Shown: in pieces, positions 10,613 to 22,500 of the stretch
Position numbering within the stretch: position 1 is the stretch's first letter
How the letters are laid out: each line of letters begins with the position of its first letter
DNA from: Actinomycetaceae bacterium
Lineage (GTDB): Bacteria > Actinomycetota > Actinomycetes > Actinomycetales > Actinomycetaceae
Assembly: GCA_028724905.1 (NCBI GenBank)
Contig: JAQYTG010000004.1
Location: 62,001-126,000, forward strand
Direction: 5' to 3'
Length of the DNA: 64,000 nt
Made by a program: the position numbers and the translations under genes
The notes under the pieces: generated by a model
The model's database searches: none
Told to the model about the DNA's origin: nothing
The model's input: only the letters and a program-made list of their open reading frames with translations

Positions 10613-10650
10613 GGAGCGGGCAGCCATCCACGCACTCGGCTGCCCGCTCC
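10613..10650. terminator. perfect 13-bp hairpin
   Basis: ggagcgggcagcc-atccacgcactc-ggctgcccgctcc. Confidence 0.5.
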
Positions 10651-11159
10651 AGGGGAAAGGAAAAGAACCGTGGGGCACTACTCCCACAACCCGATTCCCG
10701 TTATTCACTTGCACTCATATTCACAGGAAAGATTCTCAGAACCTCACACCAGCTGAGTCCCAGGGGAAGAACTCTTCGCTGACGTATCTATCATGACCTC
10801 CGAAGCTGCGATTCCCTCCAAATAAACCTGAGTATTTCCTGTGAATCACCTTTCGCGGTGACGATGCGATGCTTGAGTTCGTGGGTGCAGTGCTCCGATA
10901 GCTGCTCGTGCCATTCGTGTTTGGTGTCACCGATGATTGATAAAGTCGAGCCGTGAATGAGCTGGGTGATGGGGGGGGGCAGCGTTCAGATTAGATTTAT
11001 ATCCCTACTACTTCCGCAGGCAATGGTGCAGATGCGCGCAGCTGCGTCGATGAGCACCACGACTCAGGGATGGCTTAGAGTGAGAGACTCAGGCGCGGTA
11101 GTATCAGTGGTGGTTAAAGATACCGTGACTGCAACATTTTGAAAGTCGAGGAGCTGTCT

Positions 11160-12455
11160 ATGCGTATCGCAGTTGTTGCTCTGGGGAAGATTGGGTTGCC
11201 GTTAGCTGTGCAGTATGCGCAGGCTGGGCATGAGGTCATAGGCGTAGATGTGGACGAGCGCACTGTGCAGCTGGTCAATGAGGGCGTCGAGCCGTTCCCG
11301 GGAGAGGCTCACCTGCAGGAGAAACTCTCTGAGCTAGTGGCGGCAGGCAAGCTGAGCGCCACCACTGATTATTCACAGGCAATTCCCGATGCCGACGCCG
11401 TGGTGATTGTAGTGCCGCTTTTTGTCGATGACGAGACGTGGCAGCCAGATTTCACCTGGATGGATACCGCCACCGAATCGCTGGCAGAAAATATCACCCC
11501 GGGCGTCTTGATCTCCTATGAGACGACGCTTCCAGTGGGCACCACCCGCAACCGCTGGAAACCTATGATTGAGGGAATTTCAGGGCTGAAAGAGGGCAGC
11601 GATTTTCATCTAGTATTTTCGCCCGAGCGGGTGCTCACTGGGCGCGTATTCCAGGATTTGCGCCGCTATCCTAAGCTGGTAGGGGGCTTGGATGACGCCG
11701 GTACCCAAGCGGGCATTGAGTTCTATGAGTCAGTGCTCACCTTTGACGAGCGTCCAGATTTGCCGCGTCCGAATGGTGTATGGGATATGGGATGCGCCGA
11801 AGCAGCTGAAATGGCAAAGCTCGCCGAGACGACGTATCGTGACGTCAATATCGGCCTTGCCAACCAGTTCGCAGTGTATGCCGACAAAGCCGGTATTGAT
11901 ATTCAACGTGTGATTGATGCGTGCAACTCGCAGCCGTACTCGCACATCCACCGCCCAGGAATTGCCGTGGGTGGCCACTGCATCCCTGTGTATCCGCGCC
12001 TGTATCTCTCTACGGATCCCGATGCCTCTATCGTGCGCACGGCGCGCACCTTCAACGCCGGAATGCCGGCATACGTGGTAGAGCGTGTGGAAAGTCTGCT
12101 CGGCGATCTGGAGGGGCAAAAGGTGGCCGTGCTCGGAGCTGCATACCGTGGGGGCGTGAAAGAAACGGCATTTTCTGGCGTCTTCGCCACTGTGAGTGAG
12201 CTGCGCAAGCGCGGGGCAGTGGTGGGCGTACACGATCCGATGTTTACTGATGCTGAGCTGCTTCGGTTTGGCTGGGATGCCTATCACTTCGGAGATCCGG
12301 TGGATGCCGTGATTGTGCAGACAGACCATGCGCAGTATAAGACGGTCAGTCCCGCTGACTTCCCAGGCGTGAAGCTGCTTTTTGACGGGCGCAGAGTGAC
12401 TAATCCTGATCTATGGAAAGGCACTGTGCGACTGGTGATCGGGGATGCAGCTTAA
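11160..12455 (+). CDS. nucleotide-sugar dehydrogenase (UDP-glucose/UDP-ManNAc dehydrogenase family)
   Basis: 'MRIAVVALGKIGLPLAVQYAQAGHEVIGVDVD...SPERVLTGRVFQDLRRYPKLVGG...AVGGHCIPVYP'. Confidence 0.9.
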   Translation: MRIAVVALGKIGLPLAVQYAQAGHEVIGVDVDERTVQLVNEGVEPFPGEAHLQEKLSELVAAGKLSATTDYSQAIPDADAVVIVVPLFVDDETWQPDFTWMDTATESLAENITPGVLISYETTLPVGTTRNRWKPMIEGISGLKEGSDFHLVFSPERVLTGRVFQDLRRYPKLVGGLDDAGTQAGIEFYESVLTFDERPDLPRPNGVWDMGCAEAAEMAKLAETTYRDVNIGLANQFAVYADKAGIDIQRVIDACNSQPYSHIHRPGIAVGGHCIPVYPRLYLSTDPDASIVRTARTFNAGMPAYVVERVESLLGDLEGQKVAVLGAAYRGGVKETAFSGVFATVSELRKRGAVVGVHDPMFTDAELLRFGWDAYHFGDPVDAVIVQTDHAQYKTVSPADFPGVKLLFDGRRVTNPDLWKGTVRLVIGDAA

Positions 12456-12692
12456 GCTCTGTCGTCACCGCGCGCGTCACTTGCGGATGCCGCGTACGCA
12501 GCTTCATCTCCCTTGAGCTCCCGCATAAACTGGAGTCCGTGCAGCAAAAGTGGATGCGTGCAGCAAAAGTGGATTGTGCGGCTTGAAGAAAGACGCGTGC
12601 GGCTTTGAGAAGGCCATAAGAAATACGTGGTGCGGAGCGTCTACGGCGGCATCCATAGGGCGGCTGCGCTTGGGTGGATCTCGCCTCGGGCG

Positions 12693-14867
12693 TCACTCTA
12701 GCCCGCAGTAATTGATGCGGTAGATCACGGAGTCGTTGCCTTTGAGTACCGGAGTGAGAATATCTACTCGGTGTGAGAGCTTGTCAATGCCGTCGAATAT
12801 CTGCCCTGCCTCATTTTCCGGCCAGTAGGTGATGGAGTCTGCGTAGAGGTATCGGATATTGTAGGCGCGAATAATGGAGCAAATTTTCGGATCGCTCTTG
12901 ATCTTGTGAGCGTTTTGTGCGAGATACACCATATCTGGATCCCACGATCCGCTCATGTGTCGGAAGCTCACATCCATACCGCTTAATGCGTATGCGTAGC
13001 TTGCTCCTTGACGAGGGTCGCCCAGGAGCATTCCGTTATTTTTTATCGAGTTGGGGATAGATCGGAGCATCTTGACTTCGCTGGGGCTGAGGGTGGCATT
13101 GAAGCCATCAGCTGAATAAAACTTGTAATTGACGAAGAGTTGCCGAGCGCTCTGGCGCACTCCAAGCACGCCTGTCGTCACGATTGCGATGATGACGACG
13201 AGCGTCACGTACTCTAAGCGGGTGAGGCGGCTGTGAGCTAGTTCTCCCCATTTTTTGACGCCGTATGAGGCGCATTCGCCAAGGCCAATAGCTGCGAGTG
13301 GGGCTGCGAAGATGGGGATGATAGCTCCCAGGCGCACGGCGTCGGCATACCAAGGCCCCACGAGCGAAAACCCGGGGACGTTGACGGCCGCTGCCAGAGT
13401 GAACAGATAGATGCTCCACGCCCAGGAAGCCACGAGCCATCCGTAGCGGAGTTTCACGAGCGCAAAGCCAACTCCGGCGAGTGTGAATAAGCCGAGAAGC
13501 AGGTCTAATTCGGCGTCGCCATAGGTCAATGCTGGAAGCTGAGCTTCAAAAATACTTCCTATGATGGCGTCTTTCACTGAACTTTTCGGTACCCGCCCCC
13601 ATGAGCTCACATGGGTCCACAAACTTGTGCGGCTGGCGAGCACTAATCCGCCACAGGCCAGGGCGATCAATGTCCAGAGCATGATGAGCTTGCTGCGGTG
13701 TACTGCTGTGACGGCGGTAGTACGGGCAGCTGGATTGTGGTGGTGTGTGGATAGCGTGACGGCAGAGTTCCCAGCTGTTTCGGCGTCACGGATTGCAGGC
13801 GTCCTCCTGTTGTGGAACGCGACTCGGTAGGTGCGGATAAAGAAGTGGGCACACAGAGCGAGGAGGGCAAAGAAAGCACTGAGAATGCCGGTGGGGTGCA
13901 CAATAGCGATGCCGAGCGCTGCTGCGATGAGGAGCGGCAGGAAACTGTAGCGGAGCGGAGGATCGGCGCTGCGCGGTTCGAGCCACCAGGCTACGGCCAC
14001 TAATAGTAGGGGGATTAATGCGTAGGCGTAGACGGTGGGCCAGAGGACGCCATACGACATCGGCCGCTCTGGAAATGACGTAAAGACGGAAGCCAACAGC
14101 GGTGCCACCACCTGTACATAGCGGTTGCGAGGTTCGAGGTAGGCGGTGAGACAGCCGATGGCAATCGGCCACAGCGCCAGGGTGATGACTGCTACCACGG
14201 CGTTGGTGATGAGGATGGTATCGCCTGGAATGAGCGCCACAAGTGCGTGAAACCCAGATGGGTAAAATCCGCCTGTGCCAGCTTGGGATTCTGGAAGATT
14301 GCTAGAAACCGCTGCTAAGTGCAGGGTGGAGGCATCTCCAGTGCGTTTGATCCACTCGATAGCAGATTCGTGAAAAGCTGCATCCCAGGTCTGCGAGGGG
14401 GAGAAAGGACTTTCTAAACCTTTGGTGTATCCAGCAGTGCTGAGCGGAAAAGCGCAGAGAGTGCCGGTGATAGTCCAGCGCAGGGAACTCCAAGAATTGC
14501 GCAGTGTGCCAGGTGGTGAGGCTTTCTTGGTGGGGAGAGCGTCGGTGGCACTGCGATGTTTGTAGGGTGTGCTGTCGGGGGCGTGCTGCACAAGACCAGA
14601 TTGGCGCACAGCGTATGCGAGTAGCCATAGCAACCCCACTGCCAGTAGGAAGCTCCAGATGTTCCACGGTAGGTGAATGGCGGCATACACAATAGGGAAG
14701 ATGCCGATGATGAATGCGGCTGTGAGTGGAGCGAGTGTGAAAGCGAGAAAGCGATGCACGCGAGCAGTGCGTAAAATTAGGTACCCTGGGAGCCAGAGCA
14801 GCGCCAATGCTTGCACGGCAGGCACAATGATTGCCGCCCACATAGCAATAAACTCCAGCATCGTCAC
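12693..14867 (-). CDS. large actinobacterial membrane protein (DUF6541-like)
   Basis: multi-TM N-terminus with WDAAFHESAIEWI and GTGGFYPSGFHAL motifs typical of this family. Confidence 0.7.
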   Translation of the reverse strand: MTMLEFIAMWAAIIVPAVQALALLWLPGYLILRTARVHRFLAFTLAPLTAAFIIGIFPIVYAAIHLPWNIWSFLLAVGLLWLLAYAVRQSGLVQHAPDSTPYKHRSATDALPTKKASPPGTLRNSWSSLRWTITGTLCAFPLSTAGYTKGLESPFSPSQTWDAAFHESAIEWIKRTGDASTLHLAAVSSNLPESQAGTGGFYPSGFHALVALIPGDTILITNAVVAVITLALWPIAIGCLTAYLEPRNRYVQVVAPLLASVFTSFPERPMSYGVLWPTVYAYALIPLLLVAVAWWLEPRSADPPLRYSFLPLLIAAALGIAIVHPTGILSAFFALLALCAHFFIRTYRVAFHNRRTPAIRDAETAGNSAVTLSTHHHNPAARTTAVTAVHRSKLIMLWTLIALACGGLVLASRTSLWTHVSSWGRVPKSSVKDAIIGSIFEAQLPALTYGDAELDLLLGLFTLAGVGFALVKLRYGWLVASWAWSIYLFTLAAAVNVPGFSLVGPWYADAVRLGAIIPIFAAPLAAIGLGECASYGVKKWGELAHSRLTRLEYVTLVVIIAIVTTGVLGVRQSARQLFVNYKFYSADGFNATLSPSEVKMLRSIPNSIKNNGMLLGDPRQGASYAYALSGMDVSFRHMSGSWDPDMVYLAQNAHKIKSDPKICSIIRAYNIRYLYADSITYWPENEAGQIFDGIDKLSHRVDILTPVLKGNDSVIYRINYCGLE

Positions 14868-14972
14868 CTACCTTGATTTGGCTCGCCCTTAAAGATATCA
14901 TTGCTCACCACATAAGTGAGATGATTGGCGGTTTCTGGACGCGAATGCGATTTTTTTCTCGGTTGTGGCTAA

Positions 14973-16268
<1,296 letters not shown>

Positions 16269-16439
16269 GAGATTCCTGCGCTTGCGGGCGGATTTCCTGT
16301 ATGTGGTATTTACCTAACGAAGAGCGTAACTGTAGCTCGGCTTACGCAGTTAGGCGGCAGTTAGATGTAGCTGGACTGCATTGCCTGATAGTCGTTGTCT
16401 AATAGTCGATCTGATGGTACTCATCGTTATGTTCCTCCT

Positions 16440-16770
16440 GCGGCGCCCCTCGTCCTTTACTGTCTGTCGTCACTCTCTCTACTGGTCGTCACGCTCTCCA
16501 CCTACTCGTCGTCACCCTTTTCTACCCGTCCCCCTTCTCGTCCGTCACTCTTTCTGCCTCCTGTGACCTCTTCTGTCCGTCACCCTTCCCGCTCGTTATT
16601 CTTCCCGCTTGTCGTTCTTCGGGCTCGTCATCCTTTTTCTGCCGCTCGTGACTCTTTTCTGCCTCCCGTGACTTTTCCCCTCTCTCGTGGGCTCTTCTGC
16701 GCGTCACTATCCTTTCTGTCTGTCGTTGCGTTACCACCCTTTCTGCTCGACGCACGCGTTTGTAGCGCCT
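16440..16770. repeat. degenerate polypyrimidine repeat tract (cgtcac-yyctttctgcc-like units)
   Basis: recurrent cgtcac/cgtgac followed by ctttttctgcc/ccttcccgc on the + strand. Confidence 0.6.
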
Positions 16771-16917
16771 TATCTTCTCTGCTCATCTCGACTGCTGCTT
16801 CGTGGTTGTGGGATTTCGTGCCGCCCTTATACCGTGTGAATCATGTTAATGTTGTGAAAATTTTTAATATTGTTGCACAAATGTGAAAGCTGTTATACAT
16901 TGTTTATTAAGCGTTTT

Positions 16918-16944
16918 TTGAGACACGTGGGGAAGGTGTCTCAA
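16918..16944. promoter_or_regulatory. perfect 9-bp inverted repeat upstream of GH25 gene
   Basis: ttgagacac-gtggggaag-gtgtctcaa. Confidence 0.4.
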
Positions 16945-17001
16945 AGGGCGCTAACAGTTTCGTTAAGTTTTGGTGGCAACACGTGTTGAAGGGCTTCGGG
17001 C

Positions 17002-18663
17002 ATGAAGAAAAATGTGCGGGCACGTCTTTTGGTGGCGATTTCCCTCGCTAGTGCGCTAGCTGTTTCCCCTGTCGTGACGGCAGTACCTGCTGTGGCAGCG
17101 CCTAGCGCGACGATTGCACGAGTAAGCGGTTCGTTTACGGGGGTACACGCACAGCTTCCTGGCGGTATCGTCCAGGCGCGGCAAGAAGATGACGGGCAAG
17201 CGATCCCGAGTGAAGACGATATTGCTGCGGCCAAGGGGGCAGAGCAGCAAACGCAGGCTTCTATCGCCGATATTGAAGTGCAGCTGGCCAACCTCTCGGC
17301 GCAAAGTCTACAAGCACAGCAGGCAGCTGATGCTGCCCGCCAGGCTTTTGCCCAGGCTCAGGCCGCTGCAGAGCAAGCGGCACGCGAAGCTGAGCAGGCG
17401 AAGCAGCAAGCGGACAAAGCCCAGAAAGATGTGGAGGCGGCTCGCGCAAACATGGCCTCCATCGCTCAGGCGATCTATCAGAACTCCGCCACCAACCTCA
17501 CCACCGCTTACTATTTGTTTGACGCCGATTCCCTCGCAGACGCCTCAGCACACGATCATGCTTTTAGCGTGGTGGCCGACAGTGCCGATGCGAAAGTGCA
17601 GAGTTTTAAGGCGATGCAGGATGTGGCTCGCAACCTCAAAAAACGTGCTGACGCTAAAGCTGCTGAGCAAACTCGCCTGATGGAGGCCGCCGATGTGGCA
17701 GCTGATGAGGCGGCGGCTGCTGCTGAGGCGGCGGCAGCGCAAGAGGCGGCCGTTGATGCCCAGCGAGATGAGTTGCTATCGCAGCTTGCCGCCCAGAAAA
17801 ATACCACCAAGAGCTTAGAGGCGCAGAGGTTCAAAGCCTTGGAAGAGCAGCGCATCGCCCGTGAGAAAGCCGCTGAACAGGCGCGTATCAAAGCTGAAAA
17901 GGAACGGCAGGCCAAGGCTCAAGCGGCGGCTGCTGCTGCGGCGGCTGAAGAGAAGCGGCAGGAGCAGGAGTATGCCAAAGCGGCGGCCAAGGCGAAAGCT
18001 AACGGTCAGCCAGCTCCGCAGAAGCCCACGCCCGCCTCTTCTCCGAAGCCGACTACAAAGAAGGTAGATACCTCAAAACCGATCATCGACGTCTCTTCGT
18101 GGCAGTCGCCGTCACTCATCGACTATGATGCGCTCGCTCAATCCGTGAGTGGTGTGATCATCCGCATTGGTTTCACGGGCACGTACTCGGGCAGTTCGGT
18201 GAATAAGGATTCTGCTTTTGATCGTCACTATGCAGAGTTTACGAAGCGTGGAGTGCCGGTGGGTGCCTACTGGTACTCTGCTGCCAATGAGGGTGACGAA
18301 GGAGCCAATGAGGCGCGTGCTGCACTGCGTTTCCTCGGTGGACGTTCTCTGAGTTTCCCGCTCTACATCGACGTAGAAGACCCCACCCATCAATCGTGGG
18401 CATCAATGTCTACGCTCACGGATCAGAGCCTGAAGTTTGCCTCAGTGGTCAAGGCGGGCGGATATCGCCCAGGGGTGTATGCTTCGTCCAGCTGGTATTA
18501 CAACAAGCTCAACCACTCGAAACTGGCTGGTGCTGGCTTGTCGATTTGGATAGCACAGTGGAGTTCGTATCGTCCGGAGTTGAGCCACGGCCTGTGGCAG
18601 TATACCGATGCGGCACGGCTCAGAGGCTACGCTGGCAATCTCGACGCCAACTGGCTGGGCTGA
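17002..18663 (+). CDS. secreted GH25 lysozyme-domain protein with long N-terminal coiled coil
   Basis: signal peptide; Ala/Gln/Glu-rich coiled coil; C-terminal 'PIIDVSSWQSPSLIDYDAL...GVPVGAYWYS...YIDVEDPTHQS...GLWQYTDAARLRGYAGNLDANWLG'. Confidence 0.9.
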   Translation: MKKNVRARLLVAISLASALAVSPVVTAVPAVAAPSATIARVSGSFTGVHAQLPGGIVQARQEDDGQAIPSEDDIAAAKGAEQQTQASIADIEVQLANLSAQSLQAQQAADAARQAFAQAQAAAEQAAREAEQAKQQADKAQKDVEAARANMASIAQAIYQNSATNLTTAYYLFDADSLADASAHDHAFSVVADSADAKVQSFKAMQDVARNLKKRADAKAAEQTRLMEAADVAADEAAAAAEAAAAQEAAVDAQRDELLSQLAAQKNTTKSLEAQRFKALEEQRIAREKAAEQARIKAEKERQAKAQAAAAAAAAEEKRQEQEYAKAAAKAKANGQPAPQKPTPASSPKPTTKKVDTSKPIIDVSSWQSPSLIDYDALAQSVSGVIIRIGFTGTYSGSSVNKDSAFDRHYAEFTKRGVPVGAYWYSAANEGDEGANEARAALRFLGGRSLSFPLYIDVEDPTHQSWASMSTLTDQSLKFASVVKAGGYRPGVYASSSWYYNKLNHSKLAGAGLSIWIAQWSSYRPELSHGLWQYTDAARLRGYAGNLDANWLG

Positions 18664-18891
18664 GTGCTCGGCTGGGGCTGCTGGGTTGAGGATCGTTGCT
18701 GGCTAGGCTGCTCGTTGTTGGCTGACGTTGCTCAGCAGACGCCACCAGACAGAAGTTCATTGTTGGCTGGTACTTGCGTCGGCTAGTACCTGCGCGTCGA
18801 TATGCCCTCCCGTACTCATGTGCGACTGACTGTCTGTATGCGCGCTTGATATGCTGCCATCTTGGCGGCTCAGATGCGGCTCAGTGGCAGA

Positions 18892-18979
18892 TCTTGGCTG
18901 GTACAGTAGTGATTCTCGGCTGACGCAGCGATGAGTCTTGGCTGATGCAGTGGCGAGTCTCGGATGGCACAGATGGGCG
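18892..18979. repeat. four 22-bp tandem degenerate repeats
   Basis: tcttggctggtacagtagtgat / tctcggctgacgcagcgatgag / tcttggctgatgcagtggcgag / tctcggatggcacagatgggcg at exact 22-bp spacing. Confidence 0.8.
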
Positions 18980-19113
18980 AAGATGGGGGAAGCTGGCTTC
19001 CAGGTAAACACGCACATCCCACAATTTCAGCATTTGCCTTGACTTTACGGCAGTTACACGAGTGTAATTTATCTAGTACTTTCTATCCGACGCGCCAGCA
19101 AAGGAGTAACTTC

Positions 19114-19554
19114 ATGCGGGAACGGATGAGCGATTTTGAGTGCGGGAGCGCTCCGCGGCTGCGGCTAGCACACTCCGTTCCAGAGCTTGTAGATGTTGAG
19201 CTGGAAGAAGATCCACGCGATTCAGAGCCTCTGAGCGCTCGCGGCGCGCAGCGGCTGATGCGCGGGATTTTCGATCTGGGCTACGGCACGGTAGGTGGCG
19301 TCTCGGATCGTTCGTGGATGGAAGACGCGCTGTGTGCTCAGACTGATCCGGATATTTTCTACCCCGAAAAAGGTGGATCTACTGCTCCGGCTACCTCGGT
19401 GTGCAACAACTGCCTTGTGCGGGCACAGTGCTTAGAGTATGCCATCGCCAATGATATCCGGCATGGAATTTGGGGTGGCACCTCAGATAATGATCGTAAA
19501 CGCATTGCCCGTGAACGTCGTATGGGGCGCGTGGCGCAGAGGGGAAGTCGGTAA
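19114..19554 (+). CDS. WhiB-family transcriptional regulator (WhiB2-like by synteny)
   Basis: 'SWMEDALCAQTDPDIFYPEKGGSTAPATSVCNNCLVRAQCLEYAIANDIRHGIWGGTSDNDRKRIARER'; start placed at MRERMSDF after aaaggag. Confidence 0.9.
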   Translation: MRERMSDFECGSAPRLRLAHSVPELVDVELEEDPRDSEPLSARGAQRLMRGIFDLGYGTVGGVSDRSWMEDALCAQTDPDIFYPEKGGSTAPATSVCNNCLVRAQCLEYAIANDIRHGIWGGTSDNDRKRIARERRMGRVAQRGSR

Positions 19555-19558
19555 TCGA

Positions 19559-22500
19559 GTGCCAGCGAGGCAGGGGAATATCCGTGTTGCACACCACGAT
19601 AGCGTTGCAGCTGTGGTGGTGGCAGTGGGCGCTGATGCCAGTTTACTGACGGCCACGCTCGCTGGACTTGCCGCCCAAAGCGTCGTACCAGATCGTATTT
19701 TAGTGGCTGTCCCGACGGCTCAAGCAGCTGAAAAAGCCATAGAAAATGCGGCTCTTCCAGCGCAGTTTCTCGCCCGTTGCGTGATCATTCCCGTGGGAAG
19801 TACCCGCACTTTTGGTGACGCCGTCGCCCTCGCTCGCAAGCGCGATAATGACGAGCACCGAGATCTCACTTCAGCTCAGGAGAATCAGAGTGCCCAGACG
19901 ATTGCTCAGGGGGCAGAGAAAACTCAGTGGCTGTGGCTGTTGCACGCAGATTCCACTCCGCTGCCATCTGCGCTAGAAAACCTGCTAGCGGCTGGCGAGA
20001 AATCAGCAAAAATTGGCGTGGTCGGCCCTAAATATGTGGCTGTGCGATCTGCGCCGAGTGATCCGTACTATGTGCGTGAAGTGGGGATTCGAGCCACGCG
20101 CTCAGCGCGACGGGTGCCTGAAACCCGCGAAGTGGAGCGAGATCAAGGGCAGTTCGATACCCGCGAGGATGTGCTCGCGGTGGGCAGTGCCGGTATGTTG
20201 GTGCGCACGAACGTGTGGGAACAGTTGGGCGGTTTTAATCCCAATTTAGGGCCTTTTGGAGACGGCTTAGAGTTCTCGCGGAGGGTGCATCTGGCCGGAT
20301 ATCGGGTGGTCGTGGCTCCGAGGGCACTCGTGGAACATCATGGACACTCGCTACGCCCTGACTCTGATTTAGCTCTCTCCTATGGAGCCCGCCGGAGAGC
20401 TCAGATTTTCAATGCGCTGCTGGCCGCTCCTCGGCTGCTCGTGGTACCGCTCTGGCTCGGCTATGTGCTCGGCGGTCTTCCCCGAGCACTCGTGCGTCTG
20501 ATGTGGCGTGACTTCGTGCGTGCTAGGGGTGAACTGAGCGCCAGTGTGCGTACGCTGGGAGCATTGGGCGCAGTGCTGAATGGGCGCAAAGCAATTGCCC
20601 TCACTGGCGGGCAGCAATCGTCGCTGAGGGCGCTGGAAGCCAGTTCCCGCGATATTCGTGAAGCAAAGAAAGCGCTGCGCATTGCTGAGGAAGATGAAGC
20701 CGCCGAGGTGCCCGACGTCGATCCTCTGGATCTGAAAGCTGCACGTGAAGCCCGTGTACGCACCGGTAAAGGGGCGCTAGTTGCAGTGCTGGTAGCGGCG
20801 GCATTTGCGGCGATTCTCAACGTGAAAAATTTTGCTGCCGGAACGCTCATTGGCGGCGCTCTCGCGCCAGACAAACTCACTGCCGCAGGGCTGTGGCAGA
20901 CGGCTATTCACGATTGGCTTGACAGCGCAGATGGGGTTGCTGGCACGATCGACCTGTACTGGTTGGCATGGCTGCCGGCGCTCGCAGTAGGGGCGCCGTG
21001 GGGGCTGACGCTCGGAGCACTGCTCACTGCATGGGTTTATGTTGCTCCGGTGTTGGCTGTGCTCACTGCCTACCTTGCCGTCGGCCGCCTAACGCGCATT
21101 GCCAGTATGCGGGTGGTACTCGCCCTGCTGTGGGTGGTGAGTCCGTCGTTCCTGGAAGCGCTCGCGCAAGGGAGAGTGGCCGCTCTCAGCGTACACGTGC
21201 TGATACCGCTCGCGCTCTTCGCCGTGGTAGGGGCGTGGCGTGAGAAATTTGGGTACGAAGAAACTGTGCACAGCAGGATGAAGCGCCGGAGAGCTGGGCG
21301 GCATTCGAGCCAAGCTCATATCCATATCGGGCTATCCTCGCTGGTGTTTGCGTTACTAGCTCTGGCAGCCCCGATTTTCGCGCTGCTCGCCGCACTGCTG
21401 GCGCTCATTTGCGCGCTCTGTGCCCGCTCTGGGCGGCTTCGTTGGCTGTGGGTGCCGGTGCCGGCGATTGCCGTGAGCATTCCGGCTATGGTGCATCTTC
21501 GCCTCAACTGGCAGGCCTGGCTGGCATTTTTCATGAGCACTCCTGGGGTACCCGTAAGTGGGATTGCAGCGCCGCGCCAGATTCTCACAGGTTTTACCAC
21601 CCGCGCATTCCATGTCACTGCTCCGAGCCTCGATTGGTTGCTGTTCATACCGCTCATGGTGGTTGTGGCAGTGGCTGCGCTCATGGCGCTCTACCCGCGC
21701 TCTGGAGGAGCTACGAAACTCGGGTGGCTGCTGGTGGCGGCGGGGATGGCGCTCGCGGTGTGTAGCCCGTTTGTACCGGTGGGCGCGGCAGTAGAAGCTG
21801 GGCAGTTTGTGCCGGTAGCAGCCTGGCACGGAGTGGGATTCTCGCTCGCATGGCTGGGGATTATCACTGCTATTGCCCGAGGCAGTGCACGTATGCGGCC
21901 AGTGGCGGCGCCTCAGACTGATCTCGCCAGCAGCACCGACGATTCACAGACCAGCAGTTCAGCGGTGAACAGTTTGCAGATGCGCAATCTACACCTGGGT
22001 GGCGCACAGACCGACGATCTACAGACCTCAGATTCGCATACAGCGCTAGGTGCGCACTCGGCGTCAAATGAACATCTGACGGCGGATTCACCTGCGCATC
22101 AAGACTCAGATGGATGGCGCAGCCCAGAGCGAGAAGTTTCGCAAGAGTCCGAAGATCCAGATGAATCAGCGGATTCGGCACAGCTCACACAAGAATCTGC
22201 AGAGCCGATAGAGGAGCCCAGAGAAGAATCTGCACAGCTCCCAGAGGATTTGGCAGAACCCATAGAAGAGTCTGCAGCCGCTGAGCCTGCAGACTCAGCA
22301 GCCGACGTTCCAGATAGTACCGTCACCTCCGGTCGCAAGCGTGCAGGTGCACGGCGTGCGGCCTACAGCGCGCTGGCCACACTCCTCTGTGTGAGCGCGC
22401 TCGTGATAGGCGGATGGTGGGCTGGCAGTGAAGCGATCTCTGCCTCAGGGGAATTGCGCGGTGAGCCAGCAGCACTTGCCCCAGCGCTTGCCGTCACCAA

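Noticed and set aside
10736-10930. 64-aa minus-strand ORF between brnQ and the nucleotide-sugar dehydrogenase
   Set aside because: No family recognised and other frames look equally (un)convincing; insufficient support for a gene or a relic call
16395-16886. 163-aa ORF in the polypyrimidine tract
   Set aside because: Ser/Leu/Pro-rich translation is a by-product of the C/T-rich repeats; no coding signature
18892-18979. CRISPR array
   Set aside because: Contiguous 22-bp tandem repeats with no unique spacers and no cas genes in the window
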